Assembly: GCF_004379255.2 (NCBI RefSeq)
Contig: NC_056048.1
Coordinates: forward strand, 310,001-374,000
Source: Salvia splendens
Taxonomy: Eukaryota > Streptophyta > Magnoliopsida > Lamiales > Lamiaceae
Direction: 5' to 3'
DNA length: 64,000 nucleotides
Part shown: positions 11,741 to 24,243 of the stretch, in pieces
Layout: the number at the start of each line of letters is the position of its first letter
How positions within the stretch are numbered: position 1 is the stretch's first letter
Made by a program: the position numbers and the translations under genes
Notes under the pieces: model-generated
What the model was told of the DNA's origin: nothing
The model's database searches: none
Seen by the model: the letters and a program-made list of their open reading frames with translations, nothing else

Positions 11741-12872
11741 CATCTTATTTCACAATCATCATAAATATTAATGTACTTGATTGAATTTAGAGGCACAAAT
11801 GATCAAATAAAACAGTTAAATAATGTTACTAGAAAAGAAAAAGAGTTGCAGACAAAGCCTTGCAAAAGGAGCGAGGCAAGGGATTTTTTTGAAGTAGTGA
11901 ATAAAAGAGGCGAAAAATGATCCCCCTATTTCACTAATCACTACTTAATATTTTGGATTGAATATTTAATAAGGCAAAAATATACAAGTTTCTTAAATGA
12001 TAGAAACACCCCTAGTTGCAATATTAACTTGGTAGAGAGTAGAGACTAAGGGCGGGTAATACTAATTAGACAATTCACAAATCATACCATAAAATCTCAT
12101 CGGATCTATATTATTTACATGCGACAAACCTTTTCAAATTTTACGTGCAATCTTAGTTATGAATCGAAATTTGTTTCCTGTTCGTAATTTTTGCTGCATA
12201 AAATCAGATGATGACATGAATTTGTACGGCTTGGACCACACTTTCGATCGCGGCTGCGGTCGGTGCCACTATAACCTGTATGAGGCACGCAAGGGTGGGC
12301 ACATCTTGTAATAGGGTAGGGCTTAAGCCCTTACCGAGATTCTTTTTAAATTATTTTCTACTTCTAAAATTTTAAAAAAAAATTGGAAAATCATTATCAA
12401 GCCAATATTACCGAAGAACGAATTCCTACTTGCAACTCTTACTATGAATTTTTTCTGCGTCCACCCTTGGAGACACGATATGCCCCCGCAACCCCTTAAT
12501 TAGTGATTAGCTAGAGAAGAGAAGTGGATAGGGTTGTAATTTGGGGGAAATGGTAGGTGAGAAGAGGAAACCAAATGTCAGGCATTCAATTGCATGGCAC
12601 CTAGATGAGGTTGGGTACAGCCTAGGATAAGCAACCCGGACAAAACGGGTTACTACATGAGGTCCAACTGATCTCGACTACACATACTTCTTTTATCCTT
12701 TTTTGTATTTTAAATTTATAAATACAAGGCTGTGTTTGAGAAAAAGAAAATAGCAAAAACAATAACATGAAAGCAAAGCACGCTTTAGACTCGCTCTGAA
12801 ATCGCATTATGTACATCTGACTCTCACTCACTGCGAACACGGGCCAAAAGCGCTTTTTACTTAGCAATATTA
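11741..12872. other. Intergenic, nothing recognised
   Basis: AT-rich spacer between two Harbinger elements. I see no gene, RNA or bounded transposon in it. Confidence 0.5.
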
Positions 12873-13754
12873 GGCCATCTACAACGCTGTTCCTATACCG
12901 TTCATATACCGTTCCTTAAACCACTATTTGCGGGCCCCACTGTACTTTTTTACTCCATTCATTAACTAAGGAACGGAACCTGCAACCCTCCGTTCCTTAA
13001 CCGTTCCTTAAATTACTATTCATTCAATTTCATTTTTTTATTTCCAACTAAATTCAATTAAAAAAACACACTTTATTAAAAAACAAACACACTTTATTAA
13101 AAAACAAACACACTTTATTAAAAAACACACAACATTAAAAAAATTACAACTTAAACTTAAAAAAATAAAAAGCACACAATTAAAAATTACACACTTCGGC
13201 CTCCCGTCGTCGATCTTCTTCAAGTGATTGTTGTAATATTTGACGCATTTGTTCAAAAGGATCCATTAGTTTGATTAAATTTGGGAGAAGAAAAGCAGAG
13301 TTGATTTGAGATGAAAATTGGGGTGGAAATAGAGAGGAATAGATGTGTGTTTGTGATTGAAATGAGTATGAAATAGGAGTATTTATAGAGTAAATAAATA
13401 AATAAAAAATAAAAAAAATACAAAACGGATATAAAAAAACGGTCACATTACCGTTGCAAAATTTTTTTTATTAAATTCGAATTTTTTTAAAAAAAATTGA
13501 ATTATTGCGTCACCGGGACGAAGCCCACTCGCGGGGCAGCGAGTGGGCTTCACGCGTCGAATGGGAGGCCGCCACGTCGCCTCGGCGCGTGGCGGAACGT
13601 TTCGTTCCGCGTTCCTCCGGAACGGAACGCGACACGGCATAGGAACGGCATGGGCACGGAATGGCGACGGAACGGAGCCTGCAACGCGTGCCGCCGCGGC
13701 ACCGTTCCGCCGGAACGGCATAGGAACCGCAACGGCACAGCGTTGCGGGTGCCC
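12873..13754 (-). mobile_element. Harbinger deletion derivative with TTA duplication
   Basis: Ends GGCCATCTACAACGCTGTT and (inverted) GGGCACCCGCAACGCTGT are flanked by TTA at 12870-12872 and 13755-13757, the usual 3-bp Harbinger target. The interior holds three tandem copies of a 20-bp AACACACTTTATTAAAAAAC-type unit (about 13068-13128), the start of a transposase ORF on the minus strand, a TATA-like box and the shared CCCACTCG hairpin (about 13525). Most of the transposase has been deleted. Confidence 0.85.
13180..13266 (-). pseudogene. Truncated Harbinger (HARBI1/ALP1-like) transposase N-terminus
   Basis: A 28-codon frame, MDPFEQMRQILQQSLEEDRR followed by REAEVCNF and a stop. This resembles the extreme N-terminus of plant HARBI1/ALP1-like transposases, placed about 120 bp downstream of a TATA-like element and inside a TTA-flanked transposon. 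The DDE nuclease domain is entirely absent. Family assignment rests on context and a short match. Confidence 0.5.
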
Positions 13755-13757
13755 TTA

Positions 13758-14142
13758 AGTGACCCAGGAAAAAAAGAAAACTGCATCTTCACTAATTATA
13801 GTGACAATACTTAGTAATACTAATTTTTATATGTAAGTACGTGGTTAATTAACGGAAGAATATTCTTTACTTTCAAAGAGAAAATGACTAATATATTTCT
13901 ATATATACCCAAGCAAGGCATTTCCATACGGGTACACATATGTCATAACAATAAAAAAAATAATAGAGTAATAAGGAGTATATAATTTTCGTGATTTAAA
14001 TAAAATGAAAATGATAACTAGTACTACTAGTAGGAGTACATGGTAACTTTGAAAAACAATAAAACTAAAATAGAAAAATGACAAAAAAATAAAAAATAAT
14101 GGGGAATAAATGGTGAGAAGGGGATGGATGAGAAATGGTTAG
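13758..14142. other. Intergenic spacer left of the Tat element
   Basis: AT-rich; nothing recognised. The last five bases (GTTAG, 14138-14142) are the left target-site duplication of the 12.9-kb retroelement. Confidence 0.6.
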
Positions 14143-14823
14143 TGATGAGGCGGCGAATTTTCGATGGTAATTAATGCACGTAAAAATAAATTACGACACA
14201 GAGGTTTTACGTGGTTCGATTTACTGAGGTAAATCTACGTCCACGGGGAGAAATGGGGGCAGGTTTGTATTGCTTGATCTGCGAATTACAGCTTACAACA
14301 CTGGCCTGCTTTATGATATTCTCTCTAGAGAGCTTTTTTAGAGTTTAAAAGAAGAAGCAGAAGCCCTTATCTATCTGACCTAGGTTCTATTTATACAGTG
14401 AACTAAGATCGTGGCATGCAGCATTTATTAGGTAGTGGATGTCGTGGAGATCGTGGCGACCTTGCATGGGTCCACTATCCTGCATGAGTTAATGACTGCT
14501 GGACACCACTAAATAGATCGTCGGTGTAGTGGAGGTGGAAATCTTGCATGAGTCCACTATCTCCTAGTTCGGTCGAATACTGAGACCGAACTGCTGAATT
14601 ATTGCCGAGCAGCTTTTGCCGATCTGAGAGTAGAGCTTGATGCCGACCTGAGAGCAGAGCTTGATGAGTTGGCTTTCACCGAGCTGTAGGCTTGGGCCGA
14701 ACTCTTTGGTTGTGCCGAACTGAACTCTTTAGTCACGCCGGACTGATACTCTTTAGTCATGCCGAACTGATACTCTGTCTTGGGCTTTACTGCTGTTGGG
14801 CTTGTTTAGTACGTACTCCATCA
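14143..14823 (-). repeat. Outer LTR 1 (3' LTR) of element B
   Basis: 681 bp, begins TGATGAGGCGGCG and ends CGTACTCCATCA in the plus reading. A polypurine tract (CTTTTCGGGGGGGGTAG on minus) adjoins it at 14824-14840, marking it as the 3' LTR of the minus-strand element. Confidence 0.9.
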
Positions 14824-14929
14824 CTACCCCCCCCGAAAAGCGAAGTGAATCACTTCGGCATTCTGGAAAAAAGTATGGGGTAAGTTGATGTTTGTCCACG
14901 GTCTCATGAAGTGAACTCTTCTTTGACCG

Positions 14930-15290
14930 GACTTGGTTTGTGTCCTAATTTGGCGAGTTTTATCGCTCGGATCGGACTTTCCGTTGTCCTAATTTGGGGA
15001 TCGGACTTTCCCTTGTCCTAATTCGGCGAGTTTTATCGCGTGGATCGGACTTTCCCTAGTCCTAATTCAGGCAAGTTTTATCGCGAGAATTGGACTTTTG
15101 TTGCAGTTCGTTTCAGACGAAGTGCTTGTTTAAGCTGAATTGTGGTCTTGTATCCTCTTTAGAAGCTTTGACGCACAATCGTGGGCTTGTTGCAGCTCGT
15201 TTCAGACGAACTGCTTGTTTAAGCTGAATTGTGGTCTTGTATCTTCTGTAGAAGCTTTGACTCACAATTGTTTAGCTTGTATATGTTCTA
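14930..15290 (-). repeat. Tandem repeats in 3' untranslated region of element B
   Basis: Between the PPT and the pol stop lie short repeats built on GTCCTAATT(T/C)GG...GAGTTTTATCGC followed by a roughly 90-bp unit beginning TTGCAG(T/C)(T/C)CGTTTCAGACGAA. The same array recurs in the inverted copy (about 21650-21980) and in element A. Confidence 0.75.
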
Positions 15291-15464
15291 AGAAGGGGAT
15301 CAGTCTTCGAAGAACAAGATACCTCAGTAACATTTGTAAGAGACGACACGCACAGAGACAGACAAAACACACAAACAAAACGCACAGAGACAAATAAAGA
15401 CCAAGTAAACCAAATAAAGCACATTGAGCAAACAGGACTCAAGACTGACTGACCGGACTGTCTC

Positions 15465-17154
15465 TTACAAATGGAACTTTTTGAGGTTGGAAATGTGCCA
15501 TGTTCGGGGTACCTGTTCTCCTGACATGTGAGCCAATTTGTAAGACCCTTTGCCGAGGACTTCTGATACCCGATACGGACCTTCCCATGTGGGTTCGAGC
15601 TTGCCCAGCTTTTCTGCTCGGCTTACTTCATTGTTTCTCAGGACGAGATCTCCCACTTGAAATTGCAGCTTCTTCACCCTTTGGTTGTAATACCGGGCTA
15701 CTTGCTCCTTGTACTTGGCTGCTTTTATGCATGCCAATTCTCTTCTTTCTTCGGCAAGATCTAGCTCGGCTCTCAGTCCGTCGTCATTCATTTCTGAGGA
15801 GAAATTTAGAGTTCGGGGACTGGGTACGCCGATCTCCACCGGAATTACGGCTTCAGTGCCGTACACCAGACTGTATGGAGTTTCACCATTGGAGGTTGTG
15901 GGTGTAGTTCGGTAGGACCATAGGACTTGAGGGAGATTTTCTACCCATTGTCCTTTGGCTTGTTCTAACCGAGCTTTTAACCCTTTCACCAGGATACGAT
16001 TTGTTACCTCCGTTTGTCCGTTTGCTTGTGGATGAGAGACCGAAGTGAACCGCTGTTGAATATTCAGCTCTTGGCACCAATTCTTGAACGTCTTGTCGGT
16101 GAACTGAGTCCCGTTATCCGAGATGAGGATGTGGGGTATGCCAAATCGGCACACTATGTTCTTCCAGACGAAATCCAATGCCTTCGAGCTCGTTATCGTA
16201 GCTAATGGTTCAGCTTCTACCCACTTCGTAAAGTAGTCCACGGCAACGACTAGGAATTTCATTTGCCGAGGAGCTTGAGGAAGTGGTCCCACTATGTCTA
16301 TGCCCCATTGCATGAAAGGCCAAGGGCTTTGCATAGTGGATAGATCGGTCTGCGGCATTCTTGGGATATTTGCATGGATTTGGCACTTCGGGCATGTCTT
16401 GACGAGCTGCACTGCTTCTTGTACCAAGGTTGGCCAATAATATCCCCATCTTAGAACTTTTTTAGCTAAAGCTCTAGCTCCGATGTGGCTACCGCACGAC
16501 CCTTCATGAACTTCTCTGAGGATGTAGTCCGTCTCTTCTGGTCCTACGCACCGCAATGACGGCTGGAGGTAAGACTTTCTAAAGAGGACTCCTTCATGAA
16601 GTTCGTACCGAAGTGCTCGGCACGTGATCTTCCGAGCTTCTCTCTTATCTTCGGGCAATTGTCCTTGATCCAGATACTGCAAGATCGGCGTCATCCAGTT
16701 CGGCGAGCTGGATATTGAATGTACCTCGGCTTCATCAATGCTTCGATGCATTAATTCTTCCGCCTTTGAGCTCGGATCTGAGGCCAACTTACTTAAGGTA
16801 TCTGCTCGGCTATTTTCCGCTCTGGGAACGCGGATTATCCGAAAATAGGAGAAACTTCGGCTGATGCTTTGCGCTTTGTCCAAATACTTCTTCATTCTCT
16901 CGTCACGGGCTTCACTGGTACCCAACATGTGATTTACTATGACTTGTGAATCACAATGGACTTTGAGAGATTTGACGAGCAAACTTTGCGCTAACTGAAG
17001 TCCGGCCAGGAGGGCTTCGTACTCGGCTTCATTATTAGTAGTGGGGAATAGGAACCGAAGTGAGTAGGTTACCTCGTGTCCGTCGGGAGCGACGAGTAAA
17101 ATACCAGCTCCACTTCCCATCTTGTTTGAAGCTCCATCTACGAATCCGCTCCAG
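15465..17154 (-). pseudogene. Tat pol, C-terminal part (aRNase H + integrase)
   Basis: Open to the natural stop (ISNLKKFHL) but begins abruptly at the inversion junction. It encodes the second, archaeal-type RNase H (WSGFVDGASNKMGSGAGIL...NNEAEYEALLAGL), the integrase zinc region (HEGSCGSHIGARAL...CPKCQ) and the DDE core (GIDIVGPLP...ISDNGTQF), then the C-terminal DNA-binding part. RT and the first RNase H are cut off, so no complete Pol can be made from this segment. Confidence 0.85.
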
Positions 17155-18152
17155 TACAAGGCAGATTGGGACCACGTCTCAATCCTGAGAAGCCGCTCGC
17201 TCAGTTCGTACCATTAAACAAGTCAAGAGCGGAAATTTTCGAACTACATTCCGATATGTTCGAAAAACCAAAGCGGATGACGAAATCAGCCGCACGGCGA
17301 CTTCAGGATCAATATTGCTCCTTCCATCAAACCCACGGTCACGATACCGAGGAGTGCCGAGATTTGGCTGCAGGTATTGACGTTCTTGTGAAAACAGGAA
17401 CGTTAAAAAAATACCAAAGCAAGCAGCCGAAAAAGAACAAAAGGCAGAGAAGTGCGAACTGCAATCCTCAGGATCCGAAAAGACATGAGGATCCCGAAGA
17501 CGACGACGAGCCGCAATACGATGGAGTAATCCTGACTATTGATGCTCTCCCAGCCGGGAAGACTAAGTCGTCCCTAAAAGCAGAACGCAGAGGTTCCAAT
17601 CAAGAGGAACCAACACATAAAAGGCTGAAGAAAGACGAAGTGATTACATTTTCAGATGCCGATCCCGTCCCAGCCATCTCTCCTCACCAAGACGCTATTG
17701 TCATCCAAGCCGGGGTGGCAAACAAACTGGTCCACAGAGTATTTGTGGATACAGGAGCGTCAGTCAGCATTCTTTTTAAAGAATGTTTCGATAAAATGGA
17801 AGTGGATCCAGCTCGGCTCAGTCCGGCTCCACTTCCTCTGAAAAGTTTCGCCCAGGAGGACACCCGCCCTGAAGGTATTATCAGCCTTCCGATCACGGTG
17901 GGAAAAGCGCCTACAAGCTCCAATACGATGATCGAGTTCTTTGTGGTGAAAGCTCGGTCTCCGTACAACATCATCCTGGGGAGGGACTGGCTCAACACAG
18001 TTCGGGCCGTTTGCTCTACTTATCACCTCACCATCAAGATTCCCACTAAAAATGGGATAGCGGTCATCCGAGGTGATCAAAAGAGAGCAAAAGAATGTCT
18101 GCAGATTGCGCTTAAAAGTGCCGAGCAATCAGTTCGGCACCATCAAGCATAG
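17151..18152 (+). pseudogene. Tat gag-pro, C-terminal part (inverted copy)
   Basis: Enters gag in frame from the CCAG junction. It carries the zinc-knuckle-like CSFHQTHGHDTEEC, a basic/acidic linker and the aspartic protease (VFVDTGASVSILF, GRDWL), ending at TAG 18150-18152. The N-terminal half of Gag is missing. The sequence is nearly identical to the minus-strand copy at 24250-25250. Confidence 0.85.
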
Positions 18153-18158
18153 CAATCA
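18150..18158 (+). promoter_or_regulatory. UAG-CAATCA readthrough-type context (inverted copy)
   Basis: The gag-pro stop is TAG CAATCA, and pol continues in the same frame, so the nine bases fit the UAG-CARYYA readthrough consensus. Confidence 0.6.
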
Positions 18159-21100
18159 CAGCAACCGGAGTCGGAGGCAAGCGAGATGACCGAAGTCACT
18201 TCAGAGCCGAACTCAATGACCGTTCAGTTATACGAAGATGATCCATCCAGAACGGTCAACGTCGGCTTCGCAGGAACGCCTCTACTCCGGGAAAAGACCA
18301 TTCAGCTCCTCAAGGAGTACAAAGATGTCTTTGCATGGTCTCCGTTGGACATGACCGGAGTGCCCCCCGAGGTAATCACTCATCGGTTAAATATTGATCC
18401 TTCAATCCGGCCAGTAAAACAGAAGCAAAGACTCTTTGCGGCAGAAAGAAGCCAAGTCATCCATGACGAAGTCCGCCAATTACTAAAAGCGGATGTACTA
18501 TTCGAGGTGAAATATCCTTCTTGGGTGGCCAATCCTGTGATGATCAAGAAAAAAGGAGGAGGATGGCGGATGTGCATAGATTTTACCGATCTAAACAAGC
18601 ACTGTCCAAAAGATTGCTATCCCCTTCCGAATATAGATAAAAAAGTAGAAGCTTTGATCGGCTTCGAAATTTTCTGTTTTCTTGATTTATACAAAGGATA
18701 TCACCAAGTGTTGATGGATGAGAGTGACGCTCCGAAAACAGCTTTCATCACCGATTTCGGCATTTTCGCTTATAAAAAGATGCCATTCGGTTTAAAGAAT
18801 GCCGGAGCCACTTATCAAAGGATGGTAGACAAGCTTTTTCGGCACCTAATCGGGAAACAGGTTGAAGTGTATGTCGACGACATAGTTGTCAAAAGCAAAA
18901 GCACTTCGGAGTACGAAGACAACCTCAAATCCACTCTCGACGTGCTCCGGAAAGCCAACCTCAAACTCAACCCCCAAAAATGTACCTTTTTGGTAGATTC
19001 AGGAAAATTTCTGGGTTGTTGGGTTTCAAAGGACGGACTCAAGGCAAACCCTTCAAAAGTTCAAGTCATTCAAAACATGGCAATGCCGAAGTCCATACAT
19101 GACGTGCAAAGGCTAACCGGATGTCTAGCCGCACTGAATCGATTCCTTTCCCAAGCAGCCGAAAAGCAACTGCCGTTCTTCAAAGTGTTGAAAAAAGCAC
19201 CAAAGTTCGAGTGGGGAGCCGAGCAGAAAAAGGCCTTTGACGAGCTCAAAAGTTATCTAGCCGAGCTTCCTATTCTCTCTGCTCCAACCGAAGCCGAAGT
19301 AATATTCTTATACTTAGCGGCATCAGATCAAACCATCAGCGCGGTGCTTGTACGAGAAGAAGGCCTAAAGCAGTTTCCCATCTACTTTACAAGCCGAGCA
19401 TTAAGAGGTCCAGAAACAAGGTATCAACCTCTGGAAAAAATTGCTCTGGCGTTAGTAAATGCAGCAAGGAGACTGCGGCCATACTTCTATGCTCACAAGG
19501 TATGTGTCTTAACCGATCTGCCTCTTCGGCAAGTTTTGACCAAGCCAGAAGCATCAGGCAGAATCGCCAAATGGGCCATAGAGCTGGGAGAACACTCGAT
19601 CGAGTACCTACCTCGGAAAGCCATCAAGGGACAAGCCTTGGCAGATTTTCTTACAGAGGCCAAGTTCGATCAAGCAATCCCTGTCATTGCCGAACAGAAA
19701 AAGTCTGCCAATGCCGAACTTGCACAGCCCTTGGAATCCGAAGTAGAGCCGCCAGACTGCTGGAGCGGATTCGTAGATGGAGCTTCAAACAAGATGGGAA
19801 GTGGAGCTGGTATTTTACTCGTCGCTCCCGACGGACACGAGGTAACCTACTCACTTCGGTTCCTATTCCCCACTACTAATAATGAAGCCGAGTACGAAGC
19901 CCTCCTGGCCGGACTTCAGTTAGCGCAAAGTTTGCTCGTCAAATCTCTCAAAGTCCATTGTGATTCACAAGTCATAGTAAATCACATGTTGGGTACCAGT
20001 GAAGCCCGTGACGAGAGAATGAAGAAGTATTTGGACAAAGCGCAAAGCATCAGCCGAAGTTTCTCCTATTTTCGGATAATCCGCGTTCCCAGAGCGGAAA
20101 ATAGCCGAGCAGATACCTTAAGTAAGTTGGCCTCAGATCCGAGCTCAAAGGCGGAAGAATTAATGCATCGAAGCATTGATGAAGCCGAGGTACATTCAAT
20201 ATCCAGCTCGCCGAACTGGATGACGCCGATCTTGCAGTATCTGGACAAGGACAATTGCCCGAAGATAAGAGAGAAGCTCGGAAGATCACGTGCCGAGCAC
20301 TTCGGTACGAACTTCATGAAGGAGTCCTCTTTAGAAAGTCTTACCTCCAGCCGTCATTGCGGTGCGTAGGACCAGAAGAGACGGACTACATCCTCAGAGA
20401 AGTTCATGAAGGGTCGTGCGGTAGCCACATCGGAGCTAGAGCTTTAGCTAAAAAAGTTCTAAGATGGGGATATTATTGGCCAACCTTGGTACAAGAAGCA
20501 GTGCAGCTCGTCAAGACATGCCCGAAGTGCCAAATCCATGCAAATATCCCAAGAATGCCGCAGACCGATCTATCCACTATGCAAAGCCCTTGGCCTTTCA
20601 TGCAATGGGGCATAGACATAGTGGGACCACTTCCTCAAGCTCCTCGGCAAATGAAATTCCTAGTCGTTGCCGTGGACTACTTTACGAAGTGGGTAGAAGC
20701 TGAACCATTAGCTACGATAACGAGCTCGAAGGCATTGGATTTCGTCTGGAAGAACATAGTGTGCCGATTTGGCATACCCCACATCCTCATCTCGGATAAC
20801 GGGACTCAGTTCACCGACAAGACGTTCAAGAATTGGTGCCAAGAGCTGAATATTCAACAGCGGTTCACTTCGGTCTCTCATCCACAAGCAAACGGACAAA
20901 CGGAGGTAACAAATCGTATCCTGGTGAAAGGGTTAAAAGCTCGGTTAGAACAAGCCAAAGGACAATGGGTAGAAAATCTCCCTCAAGTCCTATGGTCCTA
21001 CCGAACTACACCCACAACCTCCAATGGTGAAACTCCATACAGTCTGGTGTACGGCACTGAAGCCGTAATTCCGGTGGAGATCGGCGTACCCAGTCCCCGA

Positions 21101-21448
21101 ACTCTAAATTTCTCCTCAGAAATGAATGACGACGGACTGAGAGCCGAGCTAGATCTTGCCGAAGAAAGAAGAGAATTGGCATGCATAAAAGCAGCCAAGT
21201 ACAAGGAGCAAGTAGCCCGGTATTACAACCAAAGGGTGAAGAAGCTGCAATTTCAAGTGGGAGATCTCGTCCTGAGAAACAATGAAGTAAGCCGAGCAGA
21301 AAAGCTGGGCAAGCTCGAACCCACATGGGAAGGTCCGTATCGGGTATCAGAAGTCCTCGGCAAAGGGTCTTACAAATTGGCTCACATGTCAGGAGAACAG
21401 GTACCCCGAACATGGCACATTTCCAACCTCAAAAAGTTCCATTTGTAA
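18153..21448 (+). pseudogene. Tat pol (inverted copy), frameshifted
   Basis: Continues from gag-pro across the TAG; the first pol ATG is at 18186. RT (YVDDIVVKS near 18870), RNase H, aRNase H and integrase follow in order. One base is missing between 20245 and 20246 compared with the minus-strand sister, so the frame ends at 20369. The integrase resumes in another frame (20255-21448) and is otherwise intact. The copy therefore cannot encode a full Pol. Confidence 0.9.
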
Positions 21449-22092
21449 GAGACAGTCCGGTCAGTCAGTCTTGAGTCCTGTTTGCTCAATGTGCTTTATT
21501 TGGTTTACTTGGTCTTTATTTGTCTCTGTGCGTTTTGTTTGTGTGTTTTGTCTGTCTCTGTGCGTGTCGTCTCTTACAAATGTTACTGAGGTATCTTGTT
21601 CTTCGAAGACTGATCCCCTTCTTAGAACATATACAAGCTAAACAATTGTGAGTCAAAGCTTCTACAGAAGATACAAGACCACAATTCAGCTTAAACAAGC
21701 AGTTCGTCTGAAACGAGCTGCAACAAGCCCACGATTGTGCGTCAAAGCTTCTAAAGGTAGGATACAAGACCACAATTCAGCTTAAACAAGCACTTCGTCT
21801 GAAACGAACTGCAACAAAAGTCCAATTCTCGCGATAAAACTTGCCTGAATTAGGACTAGGGAAAGTCCGATCCACGCGATAAAACTCGCCGAATTAGGAC
21901 AAGGGAAAGTCCGATCCCCAAATTAGGACAACGGAAAGTCCGATCCGAGCGATAAAACTCGCCAAATTAGGACACAAACCAAGTCCGGTCAAAGAAGAGT
22001 TCACTTCATGAGACCGTGGACAAACATCAACTTACCCCATACTTTTTTCCAGAATGCCGAAGTGATTCACTTCGCTTTTCGGGGGGGGGTAG

Positions 22093-22773
22093 TGATGGAG
22101 TACGTACTAAACAAGCCCAACAGCAGTAAAGCCCAAGACAGAGTATCAGTTCGGCATGACTAAAGAGTATCAGTCCGGCGTGACTAAAGAGTTCAGTTCG
22201 GCACAACCAAAGAGTTCGGCCCAAGCCTACAGCTCGGTGAAAGCCAACTCATCAAGCTCTGCTCTCAGGTCGGCATCAAGCTCTACTCTCAGATCGGCAA
22301 AAGCTGCTCGGCAATAATTCAGCAGTTCGGTCTCAGTATTCGACCGAACTAGGAGATAGTGGACTCATGCAAGATTTCCACCTCCACTACACCGACGATC
22401 TATTTAGTGGTGTCCAGCAGTCATTAACTCATGCAGGATAGTGGACCCATGCAAGGTCGCCACGATCTCCACGACATCCACTACCTAATAAATGCTGCAT
22501 GCCACGATCTTAGTTCACTGTATAAATAGAACCTAGGTCAGATAGATAAGGGCTTCTGCTTCTTCTTTTAAACTCTAAAAAAGCTCTCTAGAGAGAATAT
22601 CATAAAGCAGGCCAGTGTTGTAAGCTGTAATTCGCAGATCAAGCAATACAAACCTGCCCCCATTTCTCCCCGTGGACGTAGATTTACCTCAGTAAATCGA
22701 ACCACGTAAAACCTCTGTGTCGTAATTTATTTTTACGTGCATTAATTACCATCGAAAATTCGCCGCCTCATCA
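22093..22773 (+). repeat. Inner, inverted LTR 2 of element B
   Basis: 681-bp LTR in opposite orientation to the outer two. Left of it is a PPT (about 22075-22092) and right of it a PBS (22774-22790), so it is simultaneously a 3' and a 5' LTR, as in a one-LTR circle or a tandem dimer. Confidence 0.9.
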
Positions 22774-24216
22774 CTGGCGCCGTCTGTGGGAAGCATCCAT
22801 GAGATCTCGGTAGGATCTGATGCTGCCTTGAGGAAGGCTGTCGAACCACCTTCTGGCGTTCCCGATGAGCAACTCGGGGAACAGCTTGCACATGTGGACC
22901 TCATTGAGACCCTGGTTCGCCATATTATATTGATAGCGTCCCAAGAAGTCATGAGGATCCTCTAGCCCGTCATAAGTCATTGACGGTGTCCGGTAGTTCC
23001 GCGGCAAAGGAGTCCGGGTGATGGGAAACTGCTTTAGGCCTTCTTCTCGTACAAGCACCGCGCTGATGGTTTGATCTGATGCCGCTAAGTATAAGAATAT
23101 TACTTCGGCTTCGGTTGGAGCAGAGAGAATAGGAAGCTCGGCTAGATAACTTTTGAGCTCGTCAAAGGCCTTTTTCTGCTCGGCTCCCCACTCGAACTTT
23201 GGTGCTTTTTTCAACACTTTGAAGAACGGCAGTTGCTTTTCGGCTGCTTGGGAAAGGAATCGATTCAGTGCGGCTAGACATCCGGTTAGCCTTTGCACGT
23301 CATGTATGGACTTCGGCATTGCCATGTTTTGAATGACTTGAACTTTTGAAGGGTTTGCCTTGAGTCCGTCCTTTGAAACCCAACAACCCAGAAATTTTCC
23401 TGAATCTACCAAAAAGGTACATTTTTGGGGGTTGAGTTTGAGGTTGGCTTTCCGGAGCACGTCGAGAGTGGATTTGAGGTTGTCTTCGTACTCCGAAGTG
23501 CTTTTGCTTTTGACAACTATGTCGTCGACATACACTTCAACCTGTTTCCCGATTAGGTGCCGAAAAAGCTTGTCTACCATCCTTTGATAAGTGGCTCCGG
23601 CATTCTTTAAACCGAATGGCATCTTTTTATAAGCGAAAATGCCGAAATCGGTGATGAAAGCTGTTTTCGGAGCGTCACTCTCATCCATCAACACTTGGTG
23701 ATATCCTTTGTATAAATCAAGAAAACAGAAAATTTCGAAGCCGATCAAAGCTTCTACTTTTTTATCTATATTCGGAAGGGGATAGCAATCTTTTGGACAG
23801 TGCTTGTTTAGATCGGTAAAATCTATGCACATCCGCCATCCTCCTCCTTTTTTCTTGATCATCACAGGATTGGCCACCCAAGAAGGATATTTCACCTCGA
23901 ATAGTACATCCGCTTTTAGTAATTGGCGGACTTCGTCATGGATGACTTGGCTTCTTTCTGCCGCAAAGAGTCTTTGCTTCTGTTTTACTGGCCGGATTGA
24001 AGGATCAATATTTAACCGATGAGTGATTACCTCGGGGGGCACTCCGGTCATGTCCAACGGAGACCATGCAAAGACATCTTTGTACTCCTTGAGGAGCTGA
24101 ATGGTCTTTTCCCGGAGTAGAGGCGTTCCTGCGAAGCCGACGTTGACCGTTCTGGATGGATCATCTTCGTATAACTGAACGGTCATTGAGTTCGGCTCTG
24201 AAGTGACTTCGGTCAT
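22771..24216 (-). pseudogene. Chimeric RT-gag open frame created by rearrangement
   Basis: Starts MTEVTSEPNSMTV and runs intact through the RT domain (YVDD) into the first RNase H (GLKQFPI). At 23020-23023 it crosses the GATG junction into a gag fragment (RTPLPRNYRTPSMTYDG...LFPELLIGNARRWFDSL) and stops in LTR 2 after 481 codons. The fusion is a by-product of the rearrangement; RNase H and integrase are lost. Expressed from gag-pro readthrough it would give a Gag-Pro-RT-Gag fragment fusion. Confidence 0.85.
22774..22790 (+). promoter_or_regulatory. Primer binding site copy, plus orientation
   Basis: CTGGCGCCGTCTGTGGG directly after LTR 2, the same sequence as the PBS at 26387-26403 on minus. 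The first bases (TGGCGCCGT) match what is usual for tRNA-Asp-primed plant gypsy elements; the rest does not match well, so the primer is uncertain. Confidence 0.6.
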
Positions 24217-24243
24217 CTCGCTTGCCTCCGACTCCGGTTGCTG

